Positions 38,997 through 47,530 are shown, counted from the first letter of the stretch. The stretch is DNA of 64,000 nt from Methanocaldococcus lauensis (GCA_902827205.1 LR792634.1:1415332-1479331), one strand, 5' to 3'. Program-made: numbers and translations. Notes: a model not told the origin generated them from the letters alone.

Positions 38997-39641
38997 TTAT
39001 TGAAAACCTTCCTTTCCAATTAAAGGAACGAATGCTACTGGACCACAATCTTTTATTATAACTTGATCTCCTCTCTTTTCTGCTAAAATCAATTTTTGTA
39101 AATATCTACCTACTGGCATTAATAATTTTCCTCCATCCTTCAACTGTTTTATTAACGGCTCTGGAATTTTAGGACCAGCGGCAGTTACATATATTCTATC
39201 GTAAGGAGCCAATGGCTTATAACCCAAAGTTCCATCCCCTACAACTACAATAACATTGTCATATCCCAATTTTCTTAAAGTTCTTTCAGCCCTTTCAGCC
39301 AATTCTGGAATTCTTTCTATACTAACTACTAAACCATCTTTACCAACTATTTCAGCAGTAACAGCCGCGTGATAACCACATCCAGTTCCTACCTCTAAAA
39401 CTTTCATTCCTGGCTTTAAATCTAATAACTCACTCATCATGCCTACCATATGAATGGCTGAAATCGTTTGACCATAACCAATTTCTAAGGGTGTATCTAC
39501 ATAAGCATATTTTTTTAAATGTTCGGGAAGAAATTCCTCTCTTGGAACTTTTAGTAATGCATCTATCACTCTCTTACTCTTTATATACCCCTCCCTAATT
39601 AATTTTTCAATAACTTTTCTTTTCTCTTCCTCTAAGTTCAT
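38997..39641 (-). CDS. pcm: Protein-L-isoaspartate O-methyltransferase
   Basis: 214 residues. The SAM-binding [20 protein letters not shown] and the [14 protein letters not shown] loop are family signatures. It repairs isoaspartyl damage, which is frequent at high temperature. ATG 39641 follows GGTGATAAGT. It diverges from the Tfx-like gene, with both promoters in a 77-base gap. Confidence 0.96.
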   Translation of the reverse strand: MNLEEEKRKVIEKLIREGYIKSKRVIDALLKVPREEFLPEHLKKYAYVDTPLEIGYGQTISAIHMVGMMSELLDLKPGMKVLEVGTGCGYHAAVTAEIVGKDGLVVSIERIPELAERAERTLRKLGYDNVIVVVGDGTLGYKPLAPYDRIYVTAAGPKIPEPLIKQLKDGGKLLMPVGRYLQKLILAEKRGDQVIIKDCGPVAFVPLIGKEGFQ

Positions 39642-39718
39642 ACTTATCACCAAATAAAATTTAAATAAATTTTATTTTATATAATTTTTATAACATTAAA
39701 TTTCTACATGGTGTTAAT

Positions 39719-40123
39719 ATGGAATCCTTTCTAACAGAAACACAAATTAAGGTTTTAAAATTAAGAAAAAAGGGTTTAACACAAGAAGAGATAGCAAAAT
39801 TATTGGGAACAAGTAGAGCAAATATTAGTATGATAGAAAAGAGAGCAAAAGAAAATATAAAAAAGGCATATAACACAATAAAAATTTACAATATGATTAT
39901 TGCCCCAGTATCTATTGAAATTGATGAGGGTATCGATGTCTTAGAGATTCCAAAAATTGTATTTAAAAAAGCTGATGAAGAAAATATAAAAGTAAAATAC
40001 AACACCTTGGAGTTAATTGACCTTATAAAAGAAAAAGCTTCAGATTTTATTGAAAATAGAATAACTACAAAGAAATTTAAAATATACATCCTTGAAAATG
40101 GAGATGTAGAAATTAGTAGATAA
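39719..40123 (+). CDS. Tfx-family DNA-binding protein
   Basis: 134 residues. An N-terminal helix-turn-helix, LTETQIKVLKLRKKGLTQEEIAKLLGTSRANISMIEKRAKENI (residues 5-47), matches the Tfx family. Its founder in Methanothermobacter binds the molybdenum formylmethanofuran dehydrogenase promoter. The C-terminal part is a small alpha/beta domain. The target here is unknown. RBS GGTGTTAAT. It precedes pelota by 13 bases, an odd partner for a regulator. Confidence 0.82.
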   Translation: MESFLTETQIKVLKLRKKGLTQEEIAKLLGTSRANISMIEKRAKENIKKAYNTIKIYNMIIAPVSIEIDEGIDVLEIPKIVFKKADEENIKVKYNTLELIDLIKEKASDFIENRITTKKFKIYILENGDVEISR

Positions 40124-40136
40124 TAGAGGGGATTAA

Positions 40137-41180
40137 ATGAAGATTCTTGAAGAGATTCCACAAAAAAATATTATTAAACTTATGCCTGAAAATTTAGATG
40201 ATTTGTGGGTTTTATATAACATTATTGAAGAAGGGGATAAAGTATTTGCAGTTACTGAGAGAAGAGTGCAAGATAAAGGAGATGTTATCAGAGCAGATAG
40301 AGGAATTAAAAGAAAAATGTTCTTAGGTCTTGAAGTAAAAAATGTAGAATTTGATGAAAATTTAAATAGATTGAGAATCTTAGGTTCAATAATTCATGGT
40401 CCAGATGATGTTCCTCTTGGGAGTCATCACACATTTGAAATTAAGCCATTTGACGAACTTTCAATTGAAAAAAATTGGAAAAAATGGCAAATTGATAGAA
40501 TAAAAGAGGCGATAGAGTCTTCTAAGAAACCTAAGATTTTAGTAGTAGTTATGGATGATGAAGAGGCAGACATTTTCGAAGTTAGAGATTACACTATAAA
40601 AGAAATTTGCTCTATAAAATCTCATACATCTAAAAGGTTGGATTATAAAATTAACGAAGAACTAAAAAAAGAATACTATCACGAAATTGCTAAGGTTTTA
40701 AAAGACTATGATGTCGATAACATCTTAGTTGCTGGTCCAGGATTTGCAAAGAATACATTTTATAATTTTATCTCTACTCAGTATCCAGAACTTAAAAGTA
40801 AGATTTTAGTGGAAACTATATCTACAACTTCAAGAGCAGGGATGAATGAGGTTATTAAAAGAGGGCTTATTAATAGGATATATGCACAGTCAAGAGTAGC
40901 AAAGGAGACACAATTAATAGAGAAACTTTTAGAGGAAATTTCTAAAAAAGGATTGGCAGTTTATGGAATTGATGAGGTTAAAAAGGCATTAGATTATTCA
41001 GCCATAGACACATTGTTAGTTTCAGATAGTTTAATAAGAAATAATGAAATTGAAAAAATAATCGATACTACTGAAGAGTTGGGAGGGAAGGTAGTTATTG
41101 TCTCCTCTAAACACGATGCAGGAAAACAGTTAAAAGCATTAGGAGGAATAGCAGGGTTATTAAGATTCCCTATAGAATAA
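40137..41180 (+). CDS. pelA: Pelota (aPelota), ribosome rescue factor
   Basis: 347 residues, the Dom34/Pelota mRNA surveillance factor related to release factor aRF1. It starts MKILEEIPQKNIIKLMPENLDDLWVLYNII, and the central domain has GPGFAKNTFYNFI. There is no GGQ motif, as expected for Pelota, and the KREKR-like basic element of the N-terminal domain is there as RGIKRKMFL. It splits stalled ribosomes with ABCE1. RBS AGGGGATTAA. Confidence 0.95.
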   Translation: MKILEEIPQKNIIKLMPENLDDLWVLYNIIEEGDKVFAVTERRVQDKGDVIRADRGIKRKMFLGLEVKNVEFDENLNRLRILGSIIHGPDDVPLGSHHTFEIKPFDELSIEKNWKKWQIDRIKEAIESSKKPKILVVVMDDEEADIFEVRDYTIKEICSIKSHTSKRLDYKINEELKKEYYHEIAKVLKDYDVDNILVAGPGFAKNTFYNFISTQYPELKSKILVETISTTSRAGMNEVIKRGLINRIYAQSRVAKETQLIEKLLEEISKKGLAVYGIDEVKKALDYSAIDTLLVSDSLIRNNEIEKIIDTTEELGGKVVIVSSKHDAGKQLKALGGIAGLLRFPIE

Positions 41181-41191
41181 TAAAAATAAAA

Positions 41192-41974
41192 TCATCTCCA
41201 AAATAACTTTTTAATTTTGTCAATAAAGCTCTCTTTCTTTTTAATTTTTTTAATGTCTATTTCAAAATCTATTGGAACCCCTGCTAATATTGACGCTAAT
41301 TTCATATATGCCTGAGATGCAGGAGAGTTTGGTCTATACTCTATAACGCTCATATTTTTCAATGCTCCCGCTCTAACATTTTCATCCTCAGGAACTTCAA
41401 CTAAAACTTTTCCTTTTATTAACATCTCAATTTCATCCTTTCTCATCTCTCCAAAATCTCTACCAACTCTATTTAACACTATTCCCATTAAAGGAGTTCC
41501 AGCCATTTCAGCACTCTCTTTTAATCTAACAGCGTCAATAATTGAAAACATTTCAGGAGTAACAACAAGTAACAGTTTGTCTGCAACAGCAAGATGAGTA
41601 GCCATCTCTCTATTTAATCCAGCAGGAGCATCTATAATTATATATTCAAATTCATCCTCTATATCATTTATAACCTCTGGAAGTAAGTCAATATCTGACT
41701 TCTTATAACCTTCTAAAGATAAACTTGTTGGTAAAACATAAACTCCCGTTCTATGTTTATAAATAGCCTCTTTTATATCTGCCTCTCCACTTAAAACTTC
41801 GTGTAACGATGGTTTTTTCTTTTCCATATTAAATAATATTCCCAAATTAGCCATGGATATATCTCCATCAACAGCTAAAACTTTTTTCCCTAATTTTGCA
41901 AGAGCTACAGCCAATGATGCAGAAGTTGTCGTTTTTCCTACACCACCTTTACCTGAAGCTATGGTAATTATCAT
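41192..41974 (-). CDS. minD: MinD/ParA-type ATPase
   Basis: 260 residues. The deviant Walker A SGKGGVGKTT (residues 7-16) with signature lysine identifies the MinD/ParA group. DGDISMANLG and VLNRVG follow. The C-terminal ESFIDKIKKLFWR is a basic amphipathic tail suited to membrane binding. In archaea MinD homologues position surface structures or act in chromosome handling; the exact role is unknown here. Convergent with pelota, 11 bases apart. Confidence 0.9.
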   Translation of the reverse strand: MIITIASGKGGVGKTTTSASLAVALAKLGKKVLAVDGDISMANLGILFNMEKKKPSLHEVLSGEADIKEAIYKHRTGVYVLPTSLSLEGYKKSDIDLLPEVINDIEDEFEYIIIDAPAGLNREMATHLAVADKLLLVVTPEMFSIIDAVRLKESAEMAGTPLMGIVLNRVGRDFGEMRKDEIEMLIKGKVLVEVPEDENVRAGALKNMSVIEYRPNSPASQAYMKLASILAGVPIDFEIDIKKIKKKESFIDKIKKLFWR

Positions 41975-42082
41975 AATATCACTATAATTGTTTTGTTTAT
42001 ACTATTGGTGTTCTACTTTTTAATGATTCATTCTTAACATACTATGGAAATTTTCAAAGCCTTCAGTAAAAAATGAAATCAA

Positions 42083-42100
42083 CCGAAAAGTTTAAATAAA
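42083..42100 (+). promoter_or_regulatory. Strong-looking BRE/TATA promoter of the histone gene
   Basis: CCGAAAAGTTTAAATAAA has a clear purine-rich BRE (CCGAAAAG) joined to a TATA box (TTTAAATA). The inferred start is near 42118, giving a leader of about 29 bases that contains GAGGTG. It is one of the best archaeal promoter matches in this window. Confidence 0.65.
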
Positions 42101-42146
42101 GGATTTATATCACTATTTATTAAAAATCTATTGAGAGGTGGAAAGA

Positions 42147-42350
42147 ATGAGAGAGCTACCAGTAGCACCATTTGAAAGAATATTGAAGAAGGCAGGAGCA
42201 GAGAGAGTAAGTAGAGCTGCTGCAGAATACTTGGCAGAGGCTGTTGAAGAAATTGCTTTAGAAATTGCTAAGGAGGCTGTCGATTTAGCTAAGCATGCTA
42301 AGAGAAAAACCGTTAAAGTCGAAGATATTAAGTTAGCTTTAAAGCAGTAA
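42147..42350 (+). CDS. Archaeal histone (HMf family)
   Basis: 67 residues, one histone fold with no tails. [37 protein letters not shown] and [18 protein letters not shown] are HMf-type. The [10 protein letters not shown] loop and the RKTVKVEDI motif contact DNA. ATG 42147 follows GAGGTGGAAAGA; an in-frame GTG at 42138 overlaps this site. It dimerises and wraps DNA into hypernucleosomes. AT-rich sequence follows to 42549, with T-runs that may terminate transcription. Confidence 0.97.
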   Translation: MRELPVAPFERILKKAGAERVSRAAAEYLAEAVEEIALEIAKEAVDLAKHAKRKTVKVEDIKLALKQ

Positions 42351-42549
42351 GTTCTTTAAATTAGAATATTTTGGATATTTTTTATTTTTCAACTAATTTT
42401 TTACAAATAAATTTTGGAAGGTTTGGTTTTTATGGAATTAGTAGAATTAATTTATTTTCTAAGATATTAAAAAAATTAAGGATTAAAAATTTTTATGACT
42501 ATTTATTGATTTTATATAGTTGATTTAACATTATTACATATATATCTGA

Positions 42550-42621
42550 GCCCTGGTGGTGTAGGGGACATCACAGGGGACTTCGGATCCCCAGACCCGG
42601 GTTCAAATCCCGGCCAGGGCT
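42550..42621 (+). tRNA. tRNA-Arg (UCG), no encoded CCA
   Basis: The acceptor GCCCTGG pairs with CCAGGGC, and the anticodon stem GGGGA/TCCCC encloses CTTCGGA, with anticodon TCG. Unlike all the other tRNAs here the 3' end is followed by TTTAATG, so CCA must be added enzymatically, and position 73 would be T. It shares its acceptor and T arm with tRNA-Asp at 44105. Confidence 0.93.
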
Positions 42622-42661
42622 TTAATGATTAGTTTCATAAAATGCTATAGATGATGAGATA

Positions 42662-43354
42662 ATGCTTAAATTGGTAGTTTCTATAATTGTTATTGTTATA
42701 TTAGCATTACTTATTAAAAAAAGTAATTGCTTAGATAATCAGGGAATTATTGGTTCCTCTATTATGGGCTTTATATTACTTTATTTTTGTGGGTTTAAAT
42801 ATTTAATTTTATTATTATCTTTTTTTATATTGGGAGTTGTAGTTAGTAAAATTGGTAAAGAAAAAAAGAAAAATAAAAACATATATGAAAGTTGTAGAAG
42901 TTTAAAGAATGTTTTAGCAAATGGTTTAATCCCATTAATATTTGCAATTTTAACAGTTTTAGGTTTTAAATGGGCATTGTTTGGATACATATCTTCAATT
43001 GCCGCAGCAACTTCAGATACTTTTTCCTCAGAGTTAGGAGTATTATCTAACGAAAATCCAAGATTAATAACTACATTTGAAGTCGTAGAAAAAGGAACTG
43101 ATGGGGCTATAACAATATTTGGATTATTATCTGGAGTAATAGGAGCTTTTATAATAGGGGTTATAGGATATCTATGTTTTAGAAATCCTAATATCATTTT
43201 ATGTAGTGTCATTGGAGGTATTTCTGGTAATTTAGCAGATAGTTTCGTTGGGGCATTATTTGAAAGAAGGGGAATTTTAAACAATGAACATGTGAATTTA
43301 ATAGCTACTATAGTGGGAGGTATCATAGGAATATTTGTAGCTATGATACTATAA
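42662..43354 (+). CDS. DUF92 family membrane protein
   Basis: 230 residues with about seven hydrophobic segments. The signatures are AAATSDTFSSELGVLS and GTDGAITIFGLLSGVIGA, and GNLADSFVGALFERRG. The family (COG1836, DUF92) includes plant VTE6, a phytyl-phosphate kinase, so an isoprenoid-phosphate role is possible in archaeal lipid salvage. That is family inference only. It lies between tRNA-Arg and the stable-RNA cluster. Weak RBS (GATGATGAGATA). Confidence 0.78.
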   Translation: MLKLVVSIIVIVILALLIKKSNCLDNQGIIGSSIMGFILLYFCGFKYLILLLSFFILGVVVSKIGKEKKKNKNIYESCRSLKNVLANGLIPLIFAILTVLGFKWALFGYISSIAAATSDTFSSELGVLSNENPRLITTFEVVEKGTDGAITIFGLLSGVIGAFIIGVIGYLCFRNPNIILCSVIGGISGNLADSFVGALFERRGILNNEHVNLIATIVGGIIGIFVAMIL

Positions 43355-43403
43355 AAGTTAATAATTTAATCAAACTCTATAAATAACTAAATTTATTAAT
43401 AGA

Positions 43404-43421
43404 CGAAAAATTTATATATAA
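43404..43421 (+). promoter_or_regulatory. Promoter of the tRNA/5S cluster
   Basis: CGAAAAATTTATATATAA carries the same CGAAAA BRE style as the histone and tRNA-Gln promoters. The inferred start is near 43443, about ten bases before tRNA-Thr. It probably drives the whole RNA cluster to tRNA-Asp. Confidence 0.6.
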
Positions 43422-43451
43422 CTTCTGTAATTTAACTAATACTGCAAACGA

Positions 43452-43528
43452 GCCTCGGTGGCTCAGCCTGGTAGAGCGCCTGACTTGTAATCAGGTGGTC
43501 GGGGGTTCAAATCCCCCCCGGGGCTCCA
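43452..43528 (+). tRNA. tRNA-Thr (UGU)
   Basis: 77 bases with encoded CCA. The acceptor GCCTCGG pairs with CCGGGGC with one T-G pair, and the stem CCTGA/TCAGG encloses CTTGTAA (anticodon TGT). It is the first RNA of the cluster. Confidence 0.97.
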
Positions 43529-43540
43529 TTTTCTGTTAGT

Positions 43541-43618
43541 GGGCCTGTGGGGTAGCCTGGTCTATCCTTTGGGATTTGGGATCCTGAGACCCCAGTTCAA
43601 ATCTGGGCAGGCCCACCA
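43541..43618 (+). tRNA. tRNA-Pro (UGG)
   Basis: 78 bases with encoded CCA. The acceptor GGGCCTG pairs with CAGGCCC, and the loop TTTGGGA gives anticodon TGG. Its 3' tail is partly duplicated at 43663-43678. Confidence 0.96.
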
Positions 43619-43651
43619 CTAAACTATCAGTAATCTGCTTTCAAAGTTGCG

Positions 43652-43678
43652 TTTGGATCAGAGCAAGCCCACCACTTA
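43652..43678 (+). pseudogene. Fragment resembling the tRNA-Pro 3' part
   Basis: TTTGGATCAGAG matches the anticodon region of the neighbouring tRNA-Pro (TTTGGGATCCTGAG) with small changes. GCAAGCCCACCACTTA (43663-43678) matches its 3' tail (43607-43622) at 14 of 16 bases. The T arm is missing, so it cannot fold; probably a deleted tandem copy. Confidence 0.5.
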
Positions 43679-43682
43679 GCGT

Positions 43683-43759
43683 CCGGCGGTAGTTCAGCCT
43701 GGTAGAACGGCGGACTGTAGATCCGCATGTCGCTGGTTCAAATCCGGCCCGCCGGACCA
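43683..43759 (+). tRNA. tRNA-Tyr (GUA)
   Basis: 77 bases with encoded CCA. CCGGCGG pairs with CCGCCGG (C1-G72, as in archaeal tRNA-Tyr), and the loop CTGTAGA gives GTA. No intron is seen. Confidence 0.97.
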
Positions 43760-43845
43760 TCTTCAATACCTTTGTAAGGTTCCAACCAAAAAGTATATAT
43801 AGGAGAAATACAATATGTTTGGAACGCACACGAGCTAAGGGCTAA

Positions 43846-43925
<80 letters not shown>

Positions 43926-43932
43926 TTTCATT

Positions 43933-44051
43933 TGGTACGGCGGTCATAGCGGGGGGGATACACCCGAACCCATACCGAACTCGGAAGTTAAGCCCCCCAG
44001 CGATGCCCCGAGTACTGCCATCTGGCGGGAAAGGGGCGACGCCGCCGGCCT
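43933..44051 (+). rRNA. rrf: 5S ribosomal RNA (not linked to 16S/23S)
   Basis: About 118 bases. The sequence TACGGCGGTCATAGCGGGGG begins it, and CCGAACCCATACCGAACTCG with GGAAGTTAAGCCC are the universal 5S core, ending GGGGCGACGCCGCCGGCC, which pairs with the 5' end. Ends are estimated. It lies inside a tRNA cluster, with no 16S or 23S nearby. T-rich TCTTTTTATT follows. Confidence 0.97.
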
Positions 44052-44104
44052 CTTTTTATTCATTATTATTGAATGCTTTGTTAGGTTATCCTTGGCATTA
44101 TTAT

Positions 44105-44182
44105 GCCCTGGTGGTGTAGCCCGGCCTATCATACGGGACTGTCACTCCCGTGACTCGGGTTCAAATCCCGGCCAGGGCGCCA
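44105..44182 (+). tRNA. tRNA-Asp (GUC)
   Basis: 78 bases with encoded CCA. GCCCTGG pairs with CCAGGGC, and the loop CTGTCAC gives GTC. It is the last RNA of the cluster; a T-run (TTTTTTATTTTA) follows at 44184. Confidence 0.97.
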
Positions 44183-44195
44183 TTTTTTATTTTAG
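44183..44195 (+). terminator. T-run ending the tRNA/5S cluster
   Basis: TTTTTTATTTTAG directly follows the tRNA-Asp CCA, a typical archaeal terminator. Confidence 0.5.
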
Positions 44196-44272
44196 GTAAA
44201 TTAATTGATAGATTTAAATATTTCTAATGTTTTAATTAAAATTAAATTTTAAAAGTTTTAAATGTGAGTAAT

Positions 44273-44899
44273 ATGGAGGAAGAATTTTATAAGATTATAA
44301 AAGGAGTAGGAATTATAAAAAATATTATCAAAATGATTTATTTATCAAATAAAAATAAAGATATATTTTCAAAGCTATCCAAAACTAAGCCAATTCAGTT
44401 AGTTGAGTGTATTGGTTGTGGACTCTGTGTAAGTAAATGTCCGACCAATGCTATTAAAATATTTGATTTTAGAGAGACAATATGCTCTGTTTGCGGAACT
44501 TGCTTAGAAATATGTCCCAATAATGCTATAATAAAAGATAGATTTACAATAGATGAAAGTAAATGTATGAAATGTGGAATATGCATATTATTTTGTCCTA
44601 TTCCAATAATCAAAAAAGAAATTCCAAAACCAAAGACACCAGTAATTTTAAAAGATAGATGTAACAGTTGTGGTTTATGTGATTGTGAGGCAATAGACGT
44701 ATTAAATAAAGAAATTGATCCAGAAAAATGCAAACTATGTTTAAAATGCATTGATAGATGTCCTTTACAGGCAATTTTAACGCCAGATGAATACGTAAAT
44801 TCTTTAGTTATAAAGGTAGATATTGACAGTTGTATATTCTGTAGAGAATGTGAAGAAGTCTGTCCAATTAGGGGAAATAATGAATTTAGAGGAGGCTAA
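44273..44899 (+). CDS. Polyferredoxin with six Cys clusters
   Basis: 208 residues from ATG 44273 (MEEEFYKIIKGVG), after TGTGAGTAAT. It has five standard [4Fe-4S] motifs: CIGCGLCVSKCP, CSVCGTCLEICP, CMKCGICILFCP, CKLCLKCIDRCP and CIFCRECEEVCP. A sixth, between the third and fourth, is altered: CNSCGLCDCEA. The N-terminal 40 residues are basic and hydrophobic. Such proteins wire electrons between hydrogenases and reductases; the partner is unknown. The last 20 bases overlap the next gene. Confidence 0.9.
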   Translation: MEEEFYKIIKGVGIIKNIIKMIYLSNKNKDIFSKLSKTKPIQLVECIGCGLCVSKCPTNAIKIFDFRETICSVCGTCLEICPNNAIIKDRFTIDESKCMKCGICILFCPIPIIKKEIPKPKTPVILKDRCNSCGLCDCEAIDVLNKEIDPEKCKLCLKCIDRCPLQAILTPDEYVNSLVIKVDIDSCIFCRECEEVCPIRGNNEFRGG

Positions 44900-45539
44900 A
44901 GAAGATTTTAAGTATTTAATAAATAGGGGATATAAAAAAGATGTTGCATTAAATTTTGTTGCTAATCATTACAAGTTGAGTAAAGAAGATAGACTCAGAA
45001 TTATTAGAACTACTCACACGGATGAGGAGATTAAAATAACAAAAAGTAAATTAAAAAGATTATCTGATATAAAAGGGAAAACACTATATATTGATGGATT
45101 TAATGTCCTTATAGGTTTAGAGGCTTTAATTAAAGGAAATAAAGTTGTTTTGTGTGATGATAATATATATAGAGACTTTGAAAAAGTTTATGGTAAATAT
45201 ATAATAAATGAATACTCCATTAAAGCAATATCTTTATTATTAAAAATTCTTAAAGAGTATGATATAAAGCCAATAATTTATTTAGATGCCCAAGTGTCAA
45301 AAAGTGGGATGTTAGCAAAAAATATTAGAGAAAAAATGAAAGAATATAATATAGTTGGAGAAGTCCATTGTGTTAAAAACTGTGACTATAATCTTAAAAA
45401 TAAAGAAATAGTGGCAACATCAGATAGTGTAATAATTAAAAGTAAGAATGTTAAATATATAGTGGATTTAGTAGCAGAGGCTATCGAATATTTAAAAAAT
45501 CAGAAAAGGGGAGAAAATGAAAATTGGAATAATGAGTGA
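44880..45539 (+). CDS. DUF434-family protein (PIN-like fold possible)
   Basis: 219 residues from ATG 44880, inside the end of the polyferredoxin gene; GGGAAATA is the likely RBS. MNLEEAKEDFKYLINRGYKKDVALNFVANHYKLSKEDRLRIIRTTH is a helical N-terminal part. TLYIDGFNVLIGLEALIKGNKVVLCDDNIYRDFEKVYG has a DGFNV and an acidic site like those in PIN/NYN nucleases, and IIYLDAQVSKSG follows. Function is not established. It overlaps the phosphodiesterase gene by 23 bases. Confidence 0.75.
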   Translation: MNLEEAKEDFKYLINRGYKKDVALNFVANHYKLSKEDRLRIIRTTHTDEEIKITKSKLKRLSDIKGKTLYIDGFNVLIGLEALIKGNKVVLCDDNIYRDFEKVYGKYIINEYSIKAISLLLKILKEYDIKPIIYLDAQVSKSGMLAKNIREKMKEYNIVGEVHCVKNCDYNLKNKEIVATSDSVIIKSKNVKYIVDLVAEAIEYLKNQKRGENENWNNE

Positions 45540-46017
45540 TACTCACGACTATCTACCTAACATAAGAAAGGCAATAGAGATATTTAACAAGGAAAATGTT
45601 GAGACAGTAATACACTGTGGAGATTTTGTTAGTTTGTTTGTCATAAAGGAGTTTGAAAATTTAGATACCAATATAATAGCAACATATGGAAATAACGATG
45701 GAGAGAGATGTAAATTAAAAGAATGGTTAAAAGAGATTAATGAAGATAATATTATTGACGATTTCGTATCAATTGAAATTGATGGATTAAAATTTTTTAT
45801 AACTCATGGACATCATAAATCTGTCTTAGATTTGGCTATAAACTCTGGTTTGTATGATGTTGTTATCTATGGGCATACCCACGAAAGAGTTTTTAAGGAG
45901 GTTAATAATGTTTTAGTTATAAATCCTGGGGAGTGCTGTGGATATTTAACAGGTATCGCCACAATTGGAATTTTAGATACAGAGAAAAAAGAATATAGAG
46001 AAATAATAATAGAATAA
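45517..46017 (+). CDS. YfcE-type metallophosphoesterase (MJ0936-like)
   Basis: 166 residues. [16 protein letters not shown] gives the first metal motif (DxH), CGDF the second, GNND the third, and THGHH and GHTH the last. The M. jannaschii homologue (MJ0936) has a solved structure and hydrolyses cyclic and model phosphodiesters. The natural substrate is unknown. ATG 45517 follows GGGGAGAAA and lies inside the end of the preceding gene, so translation is likely coupled. Confidence 0.93.
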   Translation: MKIGIMSDTHDYLPNIRKAIEIFNKENVETVIHCGDFVSLFVIKEFENLDTNIIATYGNNDGERCKLKEWLKEINEDNIIDDFVSIEIDGLKFFITHGHHKSVLDLAINSGLYDVVIYGHTHERVFKEVNNVLVINPGECCGYLTGIATIGILDTEKKEYREIIIE

Positions 46018-46042
46018 TAAAATAAAAATATGGGTGAAAATG

Positions 46043-47383
46043 ATGGTTAAAGTTCTGTTAATAGGTGGAGGAGCAAGAGAGAGTGCTATAGCATATGCAC
46101 TAAAAAAGAATGATGAAGTTAAATTATACACTTTAATGAAAAATAAAAACCCAGGAATTGCAAGATTATCAGAAGAGATTAAATTAGCAAAAGAAACTGA
46201 TTTAAATGAAGTTAAATCATTTGCTGAAAAAGTTAAGCCAGATTTAGCAGTTGTAGGTCCAGAGGCTCCATTAGAGGTAGGGGTTGTTGATCTATTAGAG
46301 GATATGGGTATTCCAACTGTAGGTCCAAAAAAAGTAGCGGCTCAAATAGAAACAAACAAAGAATTTATGAGAAATTTATTAAAAAAATACAATATAAAAG
46401 GTTCTTTAATGTTTAAAGCTTTTGAAGAGTATGGAGAAGAGTTAGAGAGTTTTATAGATGAACTTACTGAAAAAGGAATAAAGGCAGTTGTTAAACCTGT
46501 CGGATTAACTGGAGGTAAAGGAGTTAAAGTCGTTGGAGAGCAATTAAAAGACAATGAGGAAGCAAAAAAATATGCTAAAGAGATTTTTGAGACTGGATTA
46601 GGAGGAGGAAAGGTTTTAATTGAGGAAAAGTTAGAAGGGGTTGAATTTACATTACACGGATTTGTTGATATTGACAGTATAAAATTCACACCATTTGTTC
46701 AAGATCATCCTCATGCATTGGAGGGAGATAAAGGTAGTATAACTGGAGGTATGGGTTCTTACTCATGCCCAGATCATAATTTACCATTCATGACTGAGGA
46801 AGATGTAAAATTGGCAAAAAAGATTATGGAAGGAACTGTTAAGGCATTAAAAGAAGAAGTTGGGGGCTATAAAGGAATTTTATATGGACAGTTTATGCTA
46901 ACTAAGGATGGGCCAAAGATTATTGAATACAACGCAAGATTTGGAGATCCTGAGGCAATGAATATATTGGCAATACTAAAAAATGACTTCTTAGAAATTT
47001 GTGATGCAATAGTCAATAAAAAACTCAAAAATGTAGATGTTGAGTTTGAAAATAAAGCAACTGTTTGTAAATATGTTGTTCCTAAGGGTTATCCTGACAA
47101 TCCAGTAAAAGGAGAACCAATAACAGTAGATGAAGAATCAATTGAAAAGTTAGGGGCAATATTACACTATGCATCAGTTAATGAGGAAAATGGAACTATA
47201 TATATGACTGGTTCAAGAGCTGTTGCTGTCGTAGGAGTTGCTGATACAATTGAAGAGGCTGAAAAGATTGCTGAAGAGGCAACAAAGTATATTAAAGGAG
47301 AAGTATATCACAGAAGCGATATAGGTAAAAAAGAGTTAATTAAAAAGAGAATTGAAACTATGAGACAGTTAAGAGGATTCTAA
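46043..47383 (+). CDS. purD: Phosphoribosylamine-glycine ligase
   Basis: 446 residues, second step of purine synthesis. [22 protein letters not shown] gives the N-terminal nucleotide loop, and [16 protein letters not shown] and the ATP-grasp FTLHGFVD segment follow, with [15 protein letters not shown] near the metal site. I prefer ATG 46043, after GGGTGAAAATG; GTG 46034 and ATG 46040 are alternatives on the RBS. It follows the phosphodiesterase gene by 25 bases. Confidence 0.96.
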   Translation: MVKVLLIGGGARESAIAYALKKNDEVKLYTLMKNKNPGIARLSEEIKLAKETDLNEVKSFAEKVKPDLAVVGPEAPLEVGVVDLLEDMGIPTVGPKKVAAQIETNKEFMRNLLKKYNIKGSLMFKAFEEYGEELESFIDELTEKGIKAVVKPVGLTGGKGVKVVGEQLKDNEEAKKYAKEIFETGLGGGKVLIEEKLEGVEFTLHGFVDIDSIKFTPFVQDHPHALEGDKGSITGGMGSYSCPDHNLPFMTEEDVKLAKKIMEGTVKALKEEVGGYKGILYGQFMLTKDGPKIIEYNARFGDPEAMNILAILKNDFLEICDAIVNKKLKNVDVEFENKATVCKYVVPKGYPDNPVKGEPITVDEESIEKLGAILHYASVNEENGTIYMTGSRAVAVVGVADTIEEAEKIAEEATKYIKGEVYHRSDIGKKELIKKRIETMRQLRGF

Positions 47384-47530
47384 CATTAGTTCTCTAATTT
47401 TTTTATATCTAAATCCTTAATATTATCTATAAAGTTTGAAATGTTCTAAGTTTCTATTTTTTCTTTTAATTTTTAAGCATCTTTTTAGGATTACTAATTT
47501 TAAGAATAATAAAAAGGTTTGGTGTTTAGT

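Noticed and set aside
42351..42549. Hidden small gene or RNA after the histone gene
   Set aside because: Only AT-rich sequence with T-runs; no start with ribosome site, no box C/D or stem I could defend.
42781..43326. 181-codon minus-strand frame opposite the DUF92 gene
   Set aside because: Shadow of a membrane protein gene; proline- and threonine-rich translation without motifs.
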